Positions 1 through 5,936 of a stretch of DNA of 30,088 nt are shown here, one piece after another. The DNA is from a virus, in the IMG/VR virus record IMGVR_UViG_3300024520_000357, positions 1-30,088 of that record, one strand, 5' to 3'. Each line of letters begins with the position of its first letter. The first letter of the stretch is position 1. Made by a program: the position numbers and the translations under genes. The notes beneath the pieces are model-generated. The model did no database searches. It was given only the letters and a program-made list of their open reading frames with translations, and had not been told where the DNA came from.

Positions 1-126
1 AAGAGAGGGGGCAGGACCGAGGGATCCCACCCCCAACACCTCGAAAGATGTGCGGGGAACCACCCCCACGGGATCATAATACTCTGATTGACGGTGGTGG
101 GCAATAATGCAAAAGGGCAAAAAAAA
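1..126. repeat. 126-bp direct repeat, left copy
   Basis: Bases 1-126 are identical to 29718-29843. The match stops in the A-tract of a terminator (8 A here, 9 A in the other copy), and the flanking genes then differ. The repeat holds GGGATCCC (21-28), two ACCCCCA blocks (29-35 and 62-68) and a candidate minus-strand promoter. The left limit is the window edge, so the true repeat may be longer. It could be a circularisation overlap with a strain variant, a terminal repeat, or an assembly k-mer overlap. Confidence 0.95.
76..104 (-). promoter_or_regulatory. candidate sigma70-like promoter in the repeat (left copy)
   Basis: On the minus strand, TTGCCC (plus 99-104) and TATTAT (plus 76-81) are separated by 17 bp. 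The site lies just beyond the terminator of the 151-363 gene, the same terminator-then-promoter order seen between the small-gene cassettes. On a circular genome it would drive the tail-fibre operon. The -35 match is only partial. Confidence 0.35.
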
Positions 127-141
127 GCCCCGAAGGGCTCG
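119..141 (-). terminator. Rho-independent terminator of the 151-363 gene
   Basis: Read on the minus strand, a GC-rich stem with a TTCG-type loop (GAGCCC..GGGGCT) is followed by eight T. It starts about 10 bases after the TAA of the leftward gene. The same terminator type follows each cassette on this strand. Confidence 0.85.
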
Positions 142-150
142 TTTTAGTCT

Positions 151-363
151 TTACTTTAGAGGCATGTTTAGGGCTTCGTTGTATCCATTCTCAACAAGAA
201 TAATTCGGCAAAACTCAAGTGCCTCTGTGCGGGTGTCGAAGTCTTTATACGCAACGACAAAACCGTTGGCGCATGCGTTCACTCGTACAGAGTATCCAAG
301 CGCGAAATATGCGAGATCTTTAACAGTAGATGGAGCGGAAGGGCGGGTGATTTTGATTTTCAT
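151..363 (-). CDS. small hypothetical protein, 70 aa (cassette 1)
   Basis: Not recognised. The start has a strong CCGAGGA ribosome site six bases upstream, inside the conserved leader found before other small genes. The protein is basic at its N-terminus (MKIKITRPS). Its C-terminal half has a beta-strand-like stretch, then FDTRTEALEF and a helix. Two other small proteins here (4692-4865 and 6744-7055) share a similar pattern of aromatic strand, F-x-(T/S)-x-x-EA and amphipathic helix, so the three may have a common fold. The gene has its own promoter (400-428) and terminator, so it is an independent unit. Function unknown. Confidence 0.7.
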   Translation of the reverse strand: MKIKITRPSAPSTVKDLAYFALGYSVRVNACANGFVVAYKDFDTRTEALEFCRIILVENGYNEALNMPLK

Positions 364-428
364 TTTCTTTCCTCGGTTTAGTGGTTTGTCTCACTCTTAA
401 GTATACCCGAACACAGTAAGAATGTACA
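364..428 (-). promoter_or_regulatory. promoter and conserved leader of cassette 1
   Basis: Minus strand: TGTACA (plus 423-428), 17-bp spacer, TATACT (plus 400-405). The spacer contains the repeated motif CTTACTGTGTTC (plus 409-420). Downstream come the shared leader CAAACCACTAAACCGAGGA (plus 370-388) and the ATG at 363. The element is closely related to those of the next cassettes, so it was probably duplicated or exchanged as a unit. Confidence 0.7.
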
Positions 429-463
429 GGTTTCATTTCATTATCTCCACAATAAACCGGGAC

Positions 464-488
464 AAAAAAAAGCCCCCTTGGGGGCTCG
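464..488 (-). terminator. Rho-independent terminator of the 491-829 gene
   Basis: A perfect 7-bp stem, AGCCCCC TT GGGGGCT (471-486), is followed on the minus strand by eight T. It lies immediately after the stop codon at 491-493. Confidence 0.9.
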
Positions 489-490
489 TT

Positions 491-829
491 TCAGGTTTGG
501 GATTGTAGTTGCTGAAAAGTCTCGAATGATTGTACTGCACTGATATCTTTTTCAAGATTGTAATGATCACATATTGCATTCCATCCTTTCCCGGTCAGAC
601 ATATTGTGTGCTCATCAGGATCTGAATCGTAATCATCAATGCTGATAAGGTCTGCCTTGATCGCATTGCTAACGATCCCGCCTCGGCTGTGTTCAGGGAT
701 CCCGCGAAGTGCTGAAAATGTCCAGATCACTTTTTCAAGTGGATGATTATCAAAACAGAATTCGCTGGTACAAATGTTTAGGATTAGTTTTATTTGATTT
801 TCTGTAAGGTTGGTTATTTCGTTTTTCAT
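491..829 (-). CDS. small hypothetical protein, 112 aa (cassette 2)
   Basis: Not recognised. The start at 829 (MKNEITNL) is chosen because it follows the conserved leader with a CCGGGGAAAA ribosome site; a longer in-frame start upstream would run through the promoter and leader. The protein is acidic, with a DDYDSDPDEH stretch near residues 80-90, and has no membrane segment. The sequence LTENQIKLILNIC and the later LTGKGWNAICDHY look helical. It has its own promoter and terminator. It is probably a phage accessory (moron-like) gene; function unknown. Confidence 0.7.
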   Translation of the reverse strand: MKNEITNLTENQIKLILNICTSEFCFDNHPLEKVIWTFSALRGIPEHSRGGIVSNAIKADLISIDDYDSDPDEHTICLTGKGWNAICDHYNLEKDISAVQSFETFQQLQSQT

Positions 830-899
830 TTTGTTTTCCCCGGTTGGTTTAGTGGTTTGTCTTACCCTTCTATTGTAGCATAACACAGTAAGAATACAA
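830..899 (-). promoter_or_regulatory. promoter and conserved leader of cassette 2
   Basis: Minus strand: TTGTAT (plus 894-899), 16-bp spacer, TACAAT (plus 872-877). The spacer holds CTTACTGTGTTA (plus 881-892). The leader CAAACCACTAAACCAACCGG (plus 839-858) and its flanks match those at 1331-1402 almost base for base. Confidence 0.75.
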
Positions 900-935
900 G
901 AGAATAATGCACTATCTTTCACAATAAACCAGGGC

Positions 936-959
936 AAAAAAAAAGCCCCGAAGGGCTCG
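936..959 (-). terminator. Rho-independent terminator of the 962-1330 gene
   Basis: The hairpin AGCCCC GAA GGGCT (944-957) is followed on the minus strand by a run of nine T. It directly follows the TGA at 962-964. Its sequence is nearly identical to the terminator at 119-141. Confidence 0.9.
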
Positions 960-961
960 TT

Positions 962-1330
962 TCAGGTGATCGAATTCTTCAACTCTCTACGGATGGCAGT
1001 GCCAAGATCATCTGTGGTATCTTCCGATGGTATGAAATGGTGTCCATTCAGTTGATAGTATTGGTTTTGAAAATCACTAACAATCTGACTCTCACACCTT
1101 GCTTTTGCATAGCGGAGCGAGAAAAAGTTTGGTGAGTCAAAGTCACCTTTTTCGTCCCATGTAGTCATAATCAGCACACCATTTTGTCTTACATGCCAGA
1201 CTTTCTTGCTCTTTTGATTCCAGGCTCTGAACGGTTCACCCTCAGAGATGATCGGTGTGATTGTAAATTTCCCACAATCTGATTGTTTTTGGATTCCGTC
1301 TGCTGTTCTGTTGTTGGTCCATTTTAACAT
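962..1330 (-). CDS. small hypothetical protein, 122 aa (cassette 3)
   Basis: Not recognised. The start at 1330 (MLKWTNNRT) sits right after the conserved leader; an earlier in-frame ATG lies inside the promoter and is rejected. The central part is rich in aromatic and basic residues (FRAWNQKSKKVWHVRQNGVLIMTTW), suggesting an antiparallel beta structure of the type seen in small phage host-modulating proteins, but no family is assigned. The C-terminus is hydrophilic and probably helical. It has its own promoter and terminator. Confidence 0.7.
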   Translation of the reverse strand: MLKWTNNRTADGIQKQSDCGKFTITPIISEGEPFRAWNQKSKKVWHVRQNGVLIMTTWDEKGDFDSPNFFSLRYAKARCESQIVSDFQNQYYQLNGHHFIPSEDTTDDLGTAIRRELKNSIT

Positions 1331-1402
1331 TTTGTTTTCCCCGGTTGGTTTAGTGGTTTGTCTCACTCTTCTATTATACATGAACACAGTAAGAATATGC
1401 AA
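1331..1402 (-). promoter_or_regulatory. promoter and conserved leader of cassette 3
   Basis: Minus strand: TTGCAT (plus 1397-1402), 18-bp spacer, perfect TATAAT (plus 1373-1378). The spacer carries CTTACTGTGTTC (plus 1382-1393). The leader (plus 1339-1360) has the same AACCACTAAACCAACCGG core as cassette 2. Confidence 0.8.
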
Positions 1403-1437
1403 GAGAATAATTAATTATCTCCACAATAAACCCGGGC

Positions 1438-1460
1438 AAAAAAAAGGCCCCGAAGGGCTC
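1438..1460 (-). terminator. Rho-independent terminator of the 1464-1718 gene
   Basis: The hairpin GGCCCC GAA GGGCT is followed by eight T on the minus strand. It starts right after the TGA at 1464-1466. Confidence 0.85.
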
Positions 1461-1463
1461 GTT

Positions 1464-1718
1464 TCAGATGCTCAATGCCTTGATATATGAAAGAGCACAA
1501 ACTCCCACGGAATACTGTAGGCTATTCAGTGCGCGAAGTCGTGCATTGTGAAAATCTCCTTTTGTAAAACAAGAGACTGAATCCTGATATGCAAGTGTCG
1601 CACTGCATCGTAATTCTGGCATATATACCGCCACATCTGAACTATTCAGGGTATCGCATTCGATAGCTGCTATTTGCATCACTTCGATAGCCTGAGTTTT
1701 TGTGGTTTCTTTTTTCAT
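1464..1718 (-). CDS. small hypothetical protein, 84 aa (cassette 4)
   Basis: Not recognised. Two in-frame ATGs exist, at 1724 and 1718. The second is preferred because CCGAGGA abuts the first (no spacing) but lies five bases from the second, matching the other leaders. The protein begins MKKETTKTQ, carries five cysteines and is probably mostly helical; the second half (NARLRALNSLQYSVGVCALS) resembles a helical-repeat or four-helix segment. It has its own promoter. No terminator is seen between it and the exonuclease gene upstream, so some read-through transcription is likely. Confidence 0.65.
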   Translation of the reverse strand: MKKETTKTQAIEVMQIAAIECDTLNSSDVAVYMPELRCSATLAYQDSVSCFTKGDFHNARLRALNSLQYSVGVCALSYIKALSI

Positions 1719-1781
1719 TTTCATCCTCGGATTAGTGGTTAATGTCTACTGTCATTATACATGAACACAGTAAGAATACAA
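1719..1781 (-). promoter_or_regulatory. promoter and leader of cassette 4
   Basis: Minus strand: TTGTAT (plus 1776-1781), 16-bp spacer, TATAAT (plus 1754-1759), with CTTACTGTGTTC in the spacer (plus 1763-1774). The leader is shorter than in cassettes 2 and 3 but keeps AACCACTAAT and CCGAGGA. Confidence 0.75.
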
Positions 1782-1800
1782 GAGAATAATTAATTATCTT

Positions 1801-2349
1801 TCAAACACTCACCCGATCCGAAATCAACAAAATCAAATAGTCGTACAGCTTCGCCAAATCATCAACATCTTTCGTCGCTGTGTGGGCTCCTTCTGTTGAC
1901 CAATTCAGATACCCCCGAATAGCATCCATCGAGCAACTATCCCAGCCGGTAACACCCGAAAGTTGATGGGCCAGGGTGCGAGTACAAACCACATTATCAG
2001 GAAATGAAAAAGCCTGATTCTGTTGGTGCATCATGGCGATCAAAAACTTGATGTCAAACTGTGCATTGTGGGCCACGATAGTCCCTGGTGATCGAAGCAC
2101 CTCTGCACATTCTTTCGCAGCTTCGGATTGGCTCAGTCCAGTTTCAGCCCAAACCTCTATATCAAAACCATTGATTACCAGGGCGCGGGGATTGGCTCGA
2201 TATAGATGCTCCGGGTTGACTCTCCAAGTCCATTGACGATCCACTTCTCCATCTTGTCTCCGGAGGATGCAGATCTCTATGATCTCGTGTTTGATTGCTG
2301 ATAGTCCGGTGGTCTCGGTGTCCACAAAATAGATGGGATCGGTGTGCAT
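1801..2349 (-). CDS. DnaQ-like 3'-5' exonuclease (DEDDh type), 182 aa
   Basis: Predicted exonuclease of the DNA polymerase III epsilon / RNase T superfamily. Exo I is FVDTETTGL near residues 8-16, with the metal-binding D and E. Exo II is IVAHNAQFDIKFL in the middle. Exo III is HTATKDVDDLAKL near the C-terminus, giving the H and D of the DEDDh set. The length is normal for a stand-alone domain. The start at 2349 (MHTDPIYF) has AGAGG eight bases upstream. It is transcribed away from the replication initiator gene and is likely used in phage DNA replication or repair, or in degradation of nucleic acid 3' ends. Confidence 0.92.
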   Translation of the reverse strand: MHTDPIYFVDTETTGLSAIKHEIIEICILRRQDGEVDRQWTWRVNPEHLYRANPRALVINGFDIEVWAETGLSQSEAAKECAEVLRSPGTIVAHNAQFDIKFLIAMMHQQNQAFSFPDNVVCTRTLAHQLSGVTGWDSCSMDAIRGYLNWSTEGAHTATKDVDDLAKLYDYLILLISDRVSV

Positions 2350-2370
2350 TTTGGATACCTCTGTGATCAA

Positions 2371-2399
2371 TTGGCTGAACCGTGTTATATTCCTATCAC
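2371..2399 (+). promoter_or_regulatory. candidate rightward early promoter
   Basis: TTGGCT (2371-2376), 17-bp spacer, TATCAC (2394-2399). The spacer contains GAACCGTGTTAT (2377-2388), a member of the motif family in the other phage promoters. It faces the initiator gene across a long leader of about 150 bases. The -10 box is weak. Confidence 0.4.
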
Positions 2400-2507
2400 A
2401 CCCTAACAACCGGAACAATTCCAAACGGTCACCAGTTGACCACAAACAAAAACCCGCTGATCAAAGTCGCAAAACAAGAAATCAACGGGTCAGAATGTCC
2501 ATGTACA

Positions 2508-2524
2508 GTGTAACACATTTACAC
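2508..2524. promoter_or_regulatory. inverted repeat, possible operator before the initiator gene
   Basis: GTGTAA CACAT TTACAC is a perfect dyad with 6-bp arms and a 5-bp centre. It lies 30 bases upstream of the initiator start codon and overlaps sequence resembling the promoter-spacer motif. It could bind a repressor or the initiator itself for autoregulation. No protein can be assigned from sequence. Confidence 0.4.
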
Positions 2525-2554
2525 CTTGGGCACGAACATCACCAAGGAGTCAAA

Positions 2555-3403
2555 ATGTCAAAACCAAAATTCGCCCAAATCACTATTGAAGAGATGGGGC
2601 AACTAATGATTAAGAAGCCCCCAGCCTCAGCGATTGCTGTGTATATCTCTCTTGTCTCCCATGATCTCAGAGGAACCGGATCGGTATTCCCACGGATCAT
2701 CCGAATGGCTGAAAACCTGAAAATCTCAGATCGACAGGTCTATCGTGGATTGGCTTGGTTGAGAGAAAACGGATTTGTAAAACAGGGAAGTTGTAGAAGC
2801 CAGGAACGATTTATCCTTGTTTTGAGACATGACATATCTGACATGGAAACCTGTCAACCCGGACAGGAAAACCTGACAAATGTGACAGGAAACCCTGACA
2901 TATCTGACAAACCTGACATATCTGACAGGGTGGAGGGAAAGGAGCCCTGTCAAGTAGGACAGTCAAACATGACAAATCGGACAATTGAACCTGACATATC
3001 TGACATAAAAACCTGTCAAATCGGACACCATAAAAGAGAAAGAAAAGAAAATGAAGAGACAATTAATTATTCTATAGCCCCGTATCAATTTGTAGAGTCT
3101 CCAAAATCTGAACCCCAGGCATCAATAAAAATAGAAAAGGATTGGATTCCAGAAAAGCCAAAACAGAACGGATCCCCAAAATGCCCGTCCGGAATACCCC
3201 AAGACGTATTCGATTGGGTTCGCGTTTGTTCTCCCGTGGTGGCTACAGCCAAGATCTGCCATTTGACTCCACTGAGAAAGAACCCCGACATTGAGCAGAT
3301 GTTGGAGAAGTACCCACCACCGAAGAACGTGGATCCAAGCTGTCTGCCTCGGTTGGTCAAGTCACCGGGGACAATACAGATCCTGATGAGGTTGATGATA
3401 TGA
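2555..3403 (+). CDS. replication initiator-like winged-helix protein containing the origin, 282 aa
   Basis: The start at 2555 (MSKPKFAQ) follows AAGGAG. Residues 20-85 form a winged-helix domain of the kind found at the N-terminus of phage and plasmid replication initiators: a helical SAIAVYISLVSHD segment, then recognition-helix-like KISDRQVYRGLAWLRENGFV and a wing. Residues about 92-160 are a low-complexity linker (PDISD, TCQ.GQ) forced by iterons in the DNA below. The C-terminal 100 residues are not recognised. The arrangement, an initiator gene with iterons inside it and an AT-rich stretch downstream, parallels lambda gene O. The stop overlaps the next start (ATGA). Function is inferred from architecture. 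Confidence 0.72.
   Translation: MSKPKFAQITIEEMGQLMIKKPPASAIAVYISLVSHDLRGTGSVFPRIIRMAENLKISDRQVYRGLAWLRENGFVKQGSCRSQERFILVLRHDISDMETCQPGQENLTNVTGNPDISDKPDISDRVEGKEPCQVGQSNMTNRTIEPDISDIKTCQIGHHKRERKENEETINYSIAPYQFVESPKSEPQASIKIEKDWIPEKPKQNGSPKCPSGIPQDVFDWVRVCSPVVATAKICHLTPLRKNPDIEQMLEKYPPPKNVDPSCLPRLVKSPGTIQILMRLMI
2830..3027 (+). repeat. nine iterons, dominant 22-bp period (predicted origin of replication)
   Basis: Nine copies of a 14-mer with consensus TGWCAWNNNKGACA start at 2830, 2852, 2874, 2896, 2914, 2948, 2970, 2992 and 3014. Six of the eight steps are exactly 22 bp; the others are 18 and 34. Four copies are identical (TGACATATCTGACA). Because 22 is not a multiple of three, the unit is read in different frames, so the conservation is for DNA, not protein. 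This is a classic iteron signature for initiator binding on one face of the helix. Confidence 0.88.
3028..3077 (+). other. AT-rich stretch beside the iterons (probable DNA unwinding element)
   Basis: Directly after the last iteron the sequence becomes purine- and AT-rich (AAAAGAGAAAGAAAAG) and then contains AATTAATTATTC. An AT-rich segment adjoining iterons is the expected melting site of lambda-type and plasmid origins. The role is inferred from position and composition. Confidence 0.6.
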
Positions 3404-3948
3404 CTACAGATGAGATTCGCGCACTTGCAAAATGCAGCAAAGAAGAGATCCTGATCTGGTTGGCGATTCGTTCAAAACTGGAGATAGGGCACCACGAGAT
3501 CTCAGAGATTACCGGACTTGACGCAAATAGCATCAAACGAGGATCGGCCAGGCTGAAAAGCCGGGGGATGATGAGGACAACAAAGAGAGGAGGCCAACGG
3601 GTCAACACCTACAAAACCAAGATACCCCCATCTCCATCATTGGAGGAAGCCGGGATTTTGGAGATGTTCCTTTCTCTCCACCGTAGATGGTCAGCGGATC
3701 CATTCACAAAATGGTGTGGTTCAACTCGGTGGTTTTCCAGGGCTGCACAACTGCACCGATTCGACGATCCCGCAAAACATGAAAAGGTGAAGCATACTCT
3801 TTCGCTGATTGATCAATGGATGGAGGGCCAACAATCTCTCAGGCTTCTATTTCCTGATTCGATAGTCCCCATTTGGCGCGGTTCGGATTGGATGACTGCA
3901 ATTCCAAGGGTGATCAATGGTGGGCGTATCTGGATTACGACAGGGTGA
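3400..3948 (+). CDS. winged-helix protein, possible replication partner, 182 aa
   Basis: The start overlaps the initiator stop (ATGA), so the two are translationally coupled. Residues 10-65 look like a second winged helix: EILIWLAIRSKLEIG, then HHEISEITGLDANSIKRGSA as the HTH and a basic wing. The C-terminal half (about 80-182) has tryptophan-rich helices (RRWSADPFTKW, TRWFSRAAQL) and no recognised catalytic motif. Position suggests an accessory replication factor, such as a loader or second DNA-binding subunit, but no homology to lambda P or DnaC is visible. It ends exactly against the stop of the convergent small gene at 3949. Confidence 0.6.
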   Translation: MTTDEIRALAKCSKEEILIWLAIRSKLEIGHHEISEITGLDANSIKRGSARLKSRGMMRTTKRGGQRVNTYKTKIPPSPSLEEAGILEMFLSLHRRWSADPFTKWCGSTRWFSRAAQLHRFDDPAKHEKVKHTLSLIDQWMEGQQSLRLLFPDSIVPIWRGSDWMTAIPRVINGGRIWITTG

Positions 3949-4110
3949 TCACTTTTCGGGGCAGTTTTGTACTCGTTCATGGAGGGTGTGGATGATGGGG
4001 ACCATCTCAACCCGGATCTGTCTTAATTCTGACCAAACCAGGATCGCAAGTACGATTGTCGGGGCTTCTTTCATGATGGAGATTATCGTCTGGATCTTAT
4101 CGTCGCCCAT
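3949..4110 (-). CDS. small membrane-associated protein, 53 aa
   Basis: This convergent gene's stop directly abuts the stop of the upstream plus-strand gene (TGA then TCA). It begins MGDDKIQTIIS and has one hydrophobic segment, APTIVLAILVW, followed by a charged amphipathic helix (SELRQIRVEM..LHERV). Single-pass small proteins like this occur near phage holins. A start at 4110 is chosen because GGGGTG lies six bases upstream; an ATG at 4134 would add eight residues. It fills a gap that has no convincing plus-strand gene. It could be a holin accessory or regulatory protein. Confidence 0.5.
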   Translation of the reverse strand: MGDDKIQTIISIMKEAPTIVLAILVWSELRQIRVEMVPIIHTLHERVQNCPEK

Positions 4111-4231
4111 TTTGCACCCCAAGAGATACCCCATGATAACCGGTGGGATCTGGGTGCTGGGTGTTGGTGGCTGTTTTCGGATCTCAGGATAATTCCAATT
4201 TGGGTGTATATTTGTATTTTGGAGGTTTTCG

Positions 4232-4609
4232 ATGATTGATCAATTGCTGGGTTCGCTTTTGGATTACAGCGCCCTGGGGCTCTTTGCCATTTATTTAATT
4301 TATGGGTCCATCCAATCTGCCAAAAAACAAGACAAGATGCTTGCCGACTTCACTGCTGAGTTGGAGGAACTACGAGACCGAAGGGAGAAAGAATTAGCGG
4401 ATCTTCGGGATCGTTACCAGGCAGTGATTGAGGATATAAATTCCCACCGGGATTCTCTCACCGATGGGATTGATCGAAAGTTGAAGGGCGTTTTCGCATC
4501 GCTGAATAAACTGCAATCCACCATCGACCATGTAGCGATCCGGGTGGAGGACATTCGAACAGAGGAGAAGATCCGAAGGGCGGCAGAATTGAGGGGAGGA
4601 GGGGATTGA
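4232..4609 (+). CDS. holin-like membrane protein with coiled coil, 125 aa
   Basis: One N-terminal transmembrane segment (about residues 12-28, YSALGLFAIYLIYGSI) is followed by a long, highly charged coiled coil (LEELRDRREKELADLRDRY, then further heptads to about residue 105) and a basic tail ending in RGGGD. A single membrane span plus a cytoplasmic coiled coil fits small phage membrane proteins annotated as holin-like or spanin-like. There is no lipobox. The start follows GGAGGT (4220-4225). A small membrane gene lies just upstream on the other strand. Function is inferred only from topology. Confidence 0.6.
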   Translation: MIDQLLGSLLDYSALGLFAIYLIYGSIQSAKKQDKMLADFTAELEELRDRREKELADLRDRYQAVIEDINSHRDSLTDGIDRKLKGVFASLNKLQSTIDHVAIRVEDIRTEEKIRRAAELRGGGD

Positions 4610-4628
4610 TTTGGTCTTTGGTGTCGAA

Positions 4629-4656
4629 TTGTTAGCGTACTGTGTGATACTATGAT
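4629..4656 (+). promoter_or_regulatory. sigma70-like promoter with motif in the spacer
   Basis: TTGTTA (4629-4634), 16-bp spacer, TATGAT (4651-4656). The spacer holds GTACTGTGTGAT (4637-4648), related to the motif in the leftward promoters. It drives the small-gene run beginning at 4692. Confidence 0.7.
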
Positions 4657-4691
4657 ACAGTAGAGTATAGAAAGAAACCACCGAGGACAAA

Positions 4692-4865
4692 ATGAAAACA
4701 AGCGAACTTATCAAAGGCCACATCAATCACCCAACTGCAACCAGAAGCGGGGAATGTAGCAGATACACCGATTATTGGAGCGTGTTGGTGATTTGGGAAA
4801 GTGGGGCTCACATACACATGTTCAACACAAAAGCCGAAGCGATCAACTGGATCAAATGGGCATAA
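4692..4865 (+). CDS. small hypothetical protein, 57 aa
   Basis: The ATG is preceded by the conserved leader ACCACCGAGGACAAA. The product begins MKTSELIKGH and ends TKAEAINWIKWA. The second half, YWSVLVIWESGAHIHMF then NTKAEAINWI, has the strand-strand-helix pattern also seen in the proteins at 151-363 and 6744-7055. It has its own promoter at 4629-4656. The short length, strong leader and promoter support a real gene. Function unknown. Confidence 0.65.
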   Translation: MKTSELIKGHINHPTATRSGECSRYTDYWSVLVIWESGAHIHMFNTKAEAINWIKWA

Positions 4866-4872
4866 ACCACCA

Positions 4873-4887
4873 CCCCCCGAAAGGGGG
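4873..4887 (+). promoter_or_regulatory. intergenic GC hairpin without a T-tract
   Basis: CCCCC GAAA GGGGG lies between the stop of the 57-aa gene and the leader of the next gene. No run of T follows, so it is not a normal terminator; it could stabilise an mRNA end or mark a processing site. A similar hairpin sits at 7063-7076 in the same position relative to a leader. Confidence 0.5.
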
Positions 4888-4909
4888 CAAACCAACCGAG
4901 GAACAGAAA

Positions 4910-5119
4910 ATGAAAGAATCACATGGTTATCGAAATAATCCAAACGAAACCGATCAAGAATCAGCAAGAGAGATCGAAGAACTGAACCTGTATTGGTCGG
5001 ATCGCTTTGATCGGATATTTGAAGAGAATCAGAACCTGAAAGAAAAGCTGAAAAGCCGGGATCTAAATATTGCACACTTGACGGATCTCCTTGACCAGAT
5101 CGCAGAGGTGGCATCATGA
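4910..5119 (+). CDS. small coiled-coil protein, 69 aa
   Basis: The start follows the leader ACCAACCGAGGAACAGAAA. The N-terminus is polar (MKESHGYRNNPNETDQ). From about residue 18 it is a strong coiled coil: IEELNLYW, FEENQNLKEKLKSRD, then IAHLTDLLDQIAEV. There is no membrane segment. The stop overlaps the next start (ATGA at 5116). Such short coiled-coil proteins are frequent among phage early genes; function unknown. Confidence 0.65.
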   Translation: MKESHGYRNNPNETDQESAREIEELNLYWSDRFDRIFEENQNLKEKLKSRDLNIAHLTDLLDQIAEVAS

Positions 5120-5385
5120 TCGACAAAACCTTGGATCTGTTGATCTTGATTGAGAAGGCAAAGAAGGCCGCACAGAATATGTGCGATTTTGAGATCGCCT
5201 ATCAACTGTATCAGGTGGAATTGAATGTTCGGTGCGGGACTCCGGACACCACTTGCTGGGCATGTTTTCAGGATCTGCCAGAAGAGAACCAGGCAGAGAA
5301 CCAGGAAGAGAACCCAGAAGAGCACTACCCATCACTTGGGGATTTTGCGGGGTCTCCTCCGAGCTATCCGGGGTTTGATCTTTGA
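5116..5385 (+). CDS. hypothetical protein, 89 aa
   Basis: Not recognised. It is translationally coupled to the preceding gene (ATGA). The N-terminal 40 residues are helical (LDLLILIEKAKKAAQNM). They are followed by three clustered cysteines (CGTPDTTCWAC), a pattern that could bind metal. A low-complexity acidic stretch (EENQAENQEENPEEH) and a Pro/Gly-rich end (GSPPSYPGF) complete it. The acidic repeat comes from a short DNA repeat (GAGAACCAGGAAGAGAACC) and is probably a flexible linker. Confidence 0.55.
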   Translation: MIDKTLDLLILIEKAKKAAQNMCDFEIAYQLYQVELNVRCGTPDTTCWACFQDLPEENQAENQEENPEEHYPSLGDFAGSPPSYPGFDL

Positions 5386-5404
5386 TGCAAATAGGTGAAA
5401 TGAG

Positions 5405-5432
5405 TTGATCAGATTGAACTATATTATAGTAT
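5405..5432 (+). promoter_or_regulatory. candidate promoter for the 5481 gene run
   Basis: TTGATC (5405-5410), 16-bp spacer, TAGTAT (5427-5432), in an AT-rich intergenic stretch. Unlike the other promoters here it lacks the TTACTGTGTT spacer motif. The following leader (AACCAACCCCGAACGAGGG) is a diverged member of the shared leader family. Confidence 0.45.
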
Positions 5433-5480
5433 ACTTATGAGTAGAGGGGAGCTTAACCAACCCCGAACGAGGGAAAGAAA

Positions 5481-5720
5481 ATGAAAATCACCGACCACCA
5501 AATCCAGCTTCTCCAAGATGAAGCAGACCAACACGGAGACAAGGAAACAGCGGCTTTTTGCGAGATTGCACTGTGGGGCAAAATCGATCCAGACTTTACA
5601 TCCGCTGATATTTTTGCTGAGTACAAAAACATGGGAGAAGAAGAGGCGCGGGAATTGTGCGAAGAAATGATTGGATACAATCACCGAGAAGCGGAGTACT
5701 CAAATGGGGAGTGGGAATGA
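5481..5720 (+). CDS. acidic hypothetical protein, 79 aa
   Basis: Not recognised. The ATG follows CGAGGGAAAGAAA. The protein is very acidic and helical, with segments HQIQLLQDEADQHGDKETAAFCEIAL and GEEEARELCEEM; no membrane span. The acid content could suit a DNA mimic or a small regulatory protein, but nothing specific supports either. It is coupled to the next gene by ATGA. Confidence 0.6.
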   Translation: MKITDHQIQLLQDEADQHGDKETAAFCEIALWGKIDPDFTSADIFAEYKNMGEEEARELCEEMIGYNHREAEYSNGEWE

Positions 5721-5935
5721 TTGCGAAAATCAAAGCACTTGAGGATCTGTGGGAAAAAATGAGAATGAGACCAACTCTCCAACCGCGCACACGCCTGAAA
5801 TTTCCCGTGATCTTGGATGGGGTTGAGTACAGATCATCCGGTGAGATTTTCGACGCATTGATGAATCTGAAAAAGCCTACAGAGATCACTGGGAGCCAGG
5901 TCCATGACTGGTTTCGATCTGTGGATCGGGGCTGA
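5717..5935 (+). CDS. hypothetical protein, 72 aa, possible nucleic-acid binder
   Basis: The start is the ATG overlapping the previous stop (MIAKIKALEDLW). The protein is basic in its first half. From residue 28 it reads FPVILDGVEYRSSGEIFDALM, a short beta pair followed by a helix, then TGSQVHDWFRSVDRG, resembling an HTH-like arrangement with a conserved VEYRS entry. The related phrase LDGTEYRL occurs in the 6317-6649 protein. No family is assigned. Confidence 0.55.
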   Translation: MIAKIKALEDLWEKMRMRPTLQPRTRLKFPVILDGVEYRSSGEIFDALMNLKKPTEITGSQVHDWFRSVDRG

Positions 5936-5936
5936 T

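Noticed and set aside
2830-3027. CRISPR array
   Set aside because: The repeats are only 14 bp with 4-20 bp between them and lie inside a gene; there are no cas genes. They fit iterons.
2811-3062. Minus-strand frames with CQICQ repeats across the iterons
   Set aside because: They are antisense readings of the iteron repeats and carry no start signal.
3917-4192. 91-aa plus-strand open frame opposite the small 53-aa gene
   Set aside because: It has no ribosome site and poor composition; the minus-strand gene has better topology and abuts the neighbour's stop.
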